Source: NVTR01 sp036480115 (GTDB lineage Bacteria > Pseudomonadota > Alphaproteobacteria > Rhodobacterales > Rhodobacteraceae). Taken from it: a DNA stretch of 64,000 nt. Location: contig CBDDAE010000001.1 of the NCBI GenBank assembly GCA_965224795.1, positions 1,116,001 through 1,180,000 of the forward strand, written 5' to 3'. How positions within the stretch are numbered: the first letter of the stretch is position 1; the number at the start of each line of letters is the position of its first letter. Shown in pieces: positions 60,363 to 64,000 of the stretch. The notes under the pieces were generated by a model. The model did no database searches. It was given only the letters and a program-made list of their open reading frames with translations, and was not told the DNA's origin. The position numbers were made by a program, and so were the translations under genes.

Positions 60363-61325
60363 ATGAAAAACTACCTGGAATTTGAGAAACCACTGGCCGA
60401 GATTGAAGGCAAAGCCGAAGAATTACGGGCATTGGCCCGCGCCAATGAAGAAATGGATGTCGAAAAAGAAGCCGCCGCTTTGGACAAAAAAGCCGTGGCA
60501 ATGCTGAAAGATCTGTACAAAGACCTGACGCCCTGGCGCAAATGCCAGGTCGCCCGCCACCCGGACCGGCCCCATTGCAAAGACTATATTGAAACCCTTT
60601 TCACCGAATTCACGCCGCTGGCAGGTGATCGTAATTTCGCCGACGATCTGGCCGTCATGGGTGGTTTGGCCCGAATTGGCGGCGTTCCTGTCATGGTGAT
60701 CGGCCACGAAAAGGGCCACAACACCAAAACCCGCATTGAACGTAATTTCGGCATGGCCCGCCCCGAAGGGTATCGCAAGGCCATCCGGTTGATGGACTTG
60801 GCCGACCGCTTTGGCATGCCAATCATATCGTTGGTCGACACCGCCGGCGCCTATCCCGGTAAAGGCGCCGAAGAACGCGGCCAGTCCGAAGCCATTGCCC
60901 GCTCAACCCAAAAATGCCTGGCCGTCAAAGTGCCGCTGATATCAGTGATCATCGGCGAAGGCGGTTCTGGCGGTGCAGTCGCTTTTGCCACGGCTGATAG
61001 GTTGGTTATGCTGGAACATTCGATCTATTCAGTGATCAGCCCGGAAGGCTGCGCTACCATCCTTTGGAAAGACGCCGAAAAAATGCGCGAAGCGGCGGAA
61101 GCACTGCGCCTGACAGCTCAAGACCTTGAAAAACTGGGCGTTGCCGACAAAGTTCTACCGGAACCATTGGGGGGCGCACAACGTGACCGCGCCGGCACAA
61201 TGGCCACTGTGGGGCGCGAAATTGAATCTGCCTTGAAGACCCTTAAAAAAAGAACGCCGAACCAACTTAGCAAAGATCGGCGACAAAAATATTTGGATTT
61301 AGGTTCAAAGGGCCTAGCCGCGTAA
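60363..61325 (+). CDS. accA: Acetyl-CoA carboxylase carboxyltransferase subunit alpha
   Basis: A 320-residue subunit that, with AccD, transfers the carboxyl group from biotin to acetyl-CoA for fatty acid synthesis. It has NYLEFEKPLAEIEGKAEELR at the N-terminus, the VMVIGHEKGHNTK segment, GGVPV, and the oxyanion/CoA site VDTAGAYPGKGAEERGQSEA and GEGGSGGA. The ATG at 60363 gives the usual start. A small conserved-looking gene follows 15 bases later. Confidence 0.96.
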   Translation: MKNYLEFEKPLAEIEGKAEELRALARANEEMDVEKEAAALDKKAVAMLKDLYKDLTPWRKCQVARHPDRPHCKDYIETLFTEFTPLAGDRNFADDLAVMGGLARIGGVPVMVIGHEKGHNTKTRIERNFGMARPEGYRKAIRLMDLADRFGMPIISLVDTAGAYPGKGAEERGQSEAIARSTQKCLAVKVPLISVIIGEGGSGGAVAFATADRLVMLEHSIYSVISPEGCATILWKDAEKMREAAEALRLTAQDLEKLGVADKVLPEPLGGAQRDRAGTMATVGREIESALKTLKKRTPNQLSKDRRQKYLDLGSKGLAA

Positions 61326-61340
61326 CAAGGAACCTACCCT

Positions 61341-61559
61341 ATGACCTATCTGGAAAGCATCGCCGATGATCTGGCGCTAAAAGTTCTGGCTGACCCTGAC
61401 AATCTTGAAGACAATACCGCCATTGACCAGATGGCATCTGTGATCAGCTCTTCTTCCGCCACATTGGAGGAAACCTTCCTAACCGCGATCCGCATCCGAC
61501 GCGCTGAAATTCGGGCCAATGTTGCGCTGGACAAATTCAACGATAAGAAAAAGGCCTGA
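61341..61559 (+). CDS. Small cytosolic protein of unknown function
   Basis: A 72-residue protein with mainly helical sequence (TYLESIADDLALKVLADPDN and SSSATLEETFLTAIRIRRAE) and an acidic N-half and basic C-half. AAGGAA lies nine bases before the ATG. It begins 15 bases after accA and is probably on the same transcript. I do not recognise the family. It ends exactly where the convergent flavoprotein gene ends. Confidence 0.7.
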   Translation: MTYLESIADDLALKVLADPDNLEDNTAIDQMASVISSSSATLEETFLTAIRIRRAEIRANVALDKFNDKKKA

Positions 61560-62165
61560 TCACCACATGGTTTTGGCGGCTCTGTCCGGCCATTCCTGAT
61601 CATAATCCACGCCTCCAACCGTCCCGTCGGTCATCTCTGACAGAATTTCCCCGGCCGTCGGCAAGCCCGCGCTTTGATCGCCATCGACCCACAGCCGGGC
61701 CCGCAATAACGCCCGTGCACACTGAAAATAAATCTCTTCAATATCCACAATAATCACGCTGCGCGGCTGGCGGCCTTTACGCTCAAATCGCGCCGTCATA
61801 TCAAACTCGCAAGTTACCCCGGCCGTGCCATTCACCCGCACAACGTTGTTTGATCCTGCCACCATGAACATCAGCGACACTCGCGGGTCACGTACAATAT
61901 TTCGCAATGAATCTATGCGGTTATTGCCATGCCAATCAGGTAGTGCCAATGTCTTTTGACCCAGCACCAACACCACCGGTCCGTCATCGCCCCGCGGCGT
62001 GGCATCAGTGCCTTCCGGGCCAACAGTAGACAGAATGCAAAATCGCGACCGGTTGATCCAGGTGCGATAAGCTGGCGTCAGAACGCAGGCTACCTTGCGG
62101 ATAGAACTGGCTCCGGGTTCCCCGTAAATCGTTTCCAACGCTGCAATATCTTCAACGAACTCCAT
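61560..62165 (-). CDS. Pyridoxamine 5'-phosphate oxidase-like flavoprotein (MSMEG_1061 type)
   Basis: A 201-residue FMN- or deazaflavin-dependent split-barrel protein. The barrel includes WINRSRFCILSTVGPEGTDA, then DDGPVVLVLGQKTLALPDWH and the NNRIDSLRNIVRDPRVSLMF helix. These match the MSMEG_1061 family of PPOX-type flavoproteins. The substrate is unknown. The ATG overlaps the end of plsC by 14 bases, so the two are probably co-transcribed with ftsX and ftsE upstream. Confidence 0.85.
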   Translation of the reverse strand: MEFVEDIAALETIYGEPGASSIRKVACVLTPAYRTWINRSRFCILSTVGPEGTDATPRGDDGPVVLVLGQKTLALPDWHGNNRIDSLRNIVRDPRVSLMFMVAGSNNVVRVNGTAGVTCEFDMTARFERKGRQPRSVIIVDIEEIYFQCARALLRARLWVDGDQSAGLPTAGEILSEMTDGTVGGVDYDQEWPDRAAKTMW

Positions 62166-62901
62166 TCGTACCCTCCTTCGAAAACCCGGCCTCAGCCATC
62201 AGGCGGTTCGAATTGGCCTCAATCTGAACTTCCAACGTTTCCATGAACTGCGCCCGGTCCTGACCCGGTTCAATGCGTGGCAAAAATTCCAACACTGCCA
62301 CACCGGGTTTTCGCATGATGCCGTGCTTTGGCCAAAACAACCCCACATTGGTCGCCGCCGGTATACAAGCCTGCCCTGTCTGTTCATACAGCAGCCCGGT
62401 GCCAATTTTATAGGGTGCAACCGCCCCCGGCGCGATGCGCGTACCCTGCGGATAAATCACCAATTGCCCCGGCAGGCTGGCACCGCTTTCCACATCGGTC
62501 TTCATTTTACTAATCGCCTTACCCCGATCCCCCCGACGAACCGGAACATTGCCCATTCGGCTGCCAAAGAACCGAAAAATCGGCAATCGGTGTAATTCCC
62601 GCTTGATGATAAATCGTGGGTGCCAGGCCACGCTGACAATCATCACAACATCCAAAAACGACTGGTGCTTTGACGCGATCATCAGTTCACCCTGCGGAAC
62701 CTCACCCCTGATTTCGGTTTTCAACCCAGTGATCCAGCCTAGTGACCAACGCACATAACGCGCGTAGGTCTGAACAAAGGTATAAACTGCGGTCCGACTA
62801 AACAATGCGGCCGGTACAAAGACCAGCGCCATTAAAGGCATCATCAGATACATTTGAATGATAAAAACCAGCGACCGAAGCCACTGAATTACACTGCCCA
62901 T
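62152..62901 (-). CDS. plsC: 1-acyl-sn-glycerol-3-phosphate acyltransferase
   Basis: A 249-residue membrane enzyme that adds the second acyl chain in phosphatidic acid synthesis. The N-terminal hydrophobic part (VFIIQMYLMMPLMALVFVPA) anchors it. The HX4D motif is HQSFLD, followed by GNVPVRRGDRG and IYPQGTR in place of the usual EGTR. AGGGGG precedes the ATG at 62901, which overlaps the ftsX stop (TGATG). It is coupled to ftsX and to the flavoprotein gene. Confidence 0.92.
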   Translation of the reverse strand: MGSVIQWLRSLVFIIQMYLMMPLMALVFVPAALFSRTAVYTFVQTYARYVRWSLGWITGLKTEIRGEVPQGELMIASKHQSFLDVVMIVSVAWHPRFIIKRELHRLPIFRFFGSRMGNVPVRRGDRGKAISKMKTDVESGASLPGQLVIYPQGTRIAPGAVAPYKIGTGLLYEQTGQACIPAATNVGLFWPKHGIMRKPGVAVLEFLPRIEPGQDRAQFMETLEVQIEANSNRLMAEAGFSKEGTNGVR

Positions 62902-63800
62902 CAGGTGATCCCCCTTAGTTTTCTGAACGCCGCCAAACGGGTGGCAATAAATGCAACAAGCCCGGCTAGTGGTGGTACCAGCAACGGCCAGAACCACTGC
63001 GCCCCCTGAAAACGTAAACCCGTCAGGAACCCGCCTTGCTCTGACGGTCCGGGTAAGGCCAAAATTGTAAGCATCCCAAACAACATTCCAACAAACGCAC
63101 CGACAAAGGCGCGCAGGCTGAAACGGCGCACAAAGGCGCGTACGATATAGGTGTCGCGCGCTCCAACCAGGCGCAAAACTCTGATCTCCTGACCATTTGC
63201 GGCCAGGGCAGAATTTGCGGCCAGTGTAATCATTGCCGCCGTTGTTGCGGCGATCAATAGTATTGCCGTAAACCCCAGTAATCGCAGTCGGGTGGCCGCC
63301 GAAACCAACGGTTTACGCCAACTTGCATGATCGTCCAGAACCGCTCCCGGGGCTTCGGCCTGAAGGCGTAAACGCAGCCCTGCCACATCATATCCGGGGC
63401 TATCTGCTATAACTTCGATCAGCTTTGGTACCGGCAGGTTTTCCAATGGCAAATCGGGGCCAAACCATGGCTCTAGAAGCGCGCGTTCTTCTGCCTTATC
63501 CAGAATTCGGGCCGATCGAACGCCCGGCGTTGCCTCTAAAACCTGCAAAGCCGAGGCCGCTTGTATATTTAGCTGCTCTCCGGGCGCTGAAATACGCACA
63601 GTTGAAGACAGCGCCAGTTCGGAAGACCAGTGTTGAGCCAAACGGCCCGTCGCCAACGAAAGTGCCAGCGCAAAAACCGCCAAATAGGCCATAGCAGCCG
63701 AAGTGAATAACGTTAGCCGCGCCGTATTACCCGAAGGCGGAACAACCCGATCAGCACGGGCTTCCCAAATACTAAACTGAAACCGCTTCAGAAAATCCAT
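62901..63800 (-). CDS. ftsX: Cell division protein FtsX
   Basis: A 299-residue inner-membrane protein that couples FtsE ATP hydrolysis to control of peptidoglycan hydrolases at the septum. It has one N-terminal membrane helix (AAMAYLAVFALALSLATG), a periplasmic domain, and three C-terminal helices; the motif GQEIRVLRLVGARDTYIVRA is conserved. It starts at ATG 63800 or GTG one codon earlier, both overlapping the ftsE stop. The gene is typical in length. Confidence 0.93.
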   Translation of the reverse strand: MDFLKRFQFSIWEARADRVVPPSGNTARLTLFTSAAMAYLAVFALALSLATGRLAQHWSSELALSSTVRISAPGEQLNIQAASALQVLEATPGVRSARILDKAEERALLEPWFGPDLPLENLPVPKLIEVIADSPGYDVAGLRLRLQAEAPGAVLDDHASWRKPLVSAATRLRLLGFTAILLIAATTAAMITLAANSALAANGQEIRVLRLVGARDTYIVRAFVRRFSLRAFVGAFVGMLFGMLTILALPGPSEQGGFLTGLRFQGAQWFWPLLVPPLAGLVAFIATRLAAFRKLRGIT

Positions 63801-64000
63801 CACAAATCCGTCCCCGCTGATTGCAAACGGCGGTCACGAATGCGCAACACCCGAACTGCAACCTGAGCCTTAGCTGCCCGGATCAACGCCAGATCGTGGG
63901 TGGCAATAAAAATCGCTTTGCCCATCTTGTTCAGTTCAACCAACAGCGACAACAATCGTTCCGACATCTCCCAATCGACATTCCCCGTCGGCTCATCCGC
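63800..64000 (-). CDS. ftsE: Cell division ATP-binding protein FtsE, C-terminal part (truncated by window edge)
   Basis: The frame enters from the right edge and ends at 63800. The visible 66 residues include the end of Walker B and D-loop (ADEPTGNVD), then LLVELNKMGKAIFIATHDLA with the H-loop histidine, and a C-terminal RIRDRRLQSAGTDL tail. The Walker A part is outside the window. Its stop overlaps the ftsX start, the usual ftsEX arrangement. Confidence 0.93.
   Translation of the reverse strand, partial: ADEPTGNVDWEMSERLLSLLVELNKMGKAIFIATHDLALIRAAKAQVAVRVLRIRDRRLQSAGTDL

Overview
The window looks like chromosomal DNA of an alphaproteobacterium of the family Rhodobacteraceae (Roseobacter group). 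This rests on a DUF1013/TrcR regulator, a membrane-anchored CycM-type cytochrome c, a malyl-CoA lyase of the Rhodobacter Mcl1 type, a VPxPA-CTERM exported protein, a DgcN/DgcA pair, a Hint-domain protein, and a repeated intergenic element (GCCTCCGGCGGGGATATTT) that I associate with this family. I cannot name a genus. Almost all of the sequence is ordinary housekeeping and metabolic DNA. I see no prophage, insertion sequence, CRISPR array, rRNA or tRNA. The most transfer-prone item is one Xre/RES toxin-antitoxin pair.

Layout. 1-6 kb: the end of an FAD-linked oxidase, divergent hemC and hemE, the Xre/RES module, a small lipoprotein, a four-helix membrane protein and hemF. 6-10.4 kb: a lipoprotein, a clpS-rsmC-SDR operon and a secreted D,D-carboxypeptidase with a SPOR domain. 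10.4-16.1 kb: yejABEF peptide importer. 16.4-21.5 kb: cycM, pheA, a SRPBCC protein, nudC and cpdB. 21.7-26.9 kb: the SRP RNA, rsgA-rsmJ, and dnaX-ybaB-recR. 26.9-32.7 kb: a frameshifted yegD-like Hsp70 gene, trcR, RNase T2, the CTERM protein, coq9 with a quinone reductase, and rpsU.

32.9-40.6 kb is the more accessory part: a WYL regulator with a small barrel protein, an exported metallo-beta-lactamase-fold protein opposite a LysR regulator, a hydroxyacid dehydrogenase, an autotransporter-like outer-membrane protein and a glycosidase-like lipid-bilayer-anchored or exported protein. 41-45.8 kb: an Lrp regulator divergent from alanine dehydrogenase, a LysR regulator, mscL, a YfcG-like transferase and ytoQ. 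45.8-53.5 kb: pheT, pheS, rplT, rpmI and pyk, with pheS and pheT separated by about 1.7 kb of small genes. 53.5-58.1 kb: a Hint-domain protein and a dat-dgcA-dgcN operon for D-amino acids. 58.3-64 kb: mcl1, a threonine/serine dehydratase-like gene, accA, a flavoprotein, plsC, ftsX and the end of ftsE.

The points most worth a second look are: two single-base frameshifts, one of them in rplT, which probably reflect sequence errors; a dispersed element placed just after stop codons whose tail supplies the ribosome binding site of the next gene at two loci; a hairpin overlapping the rpsU ribosome binding site; inverted-repeat operators at the toxin-antitoxin, WYL and lrp/ald promoters; an SDR enzyme lacking the catalytic lysine; and the D-glutamate operon dgcN-dgcA joined to a D-amino acid transaminase.
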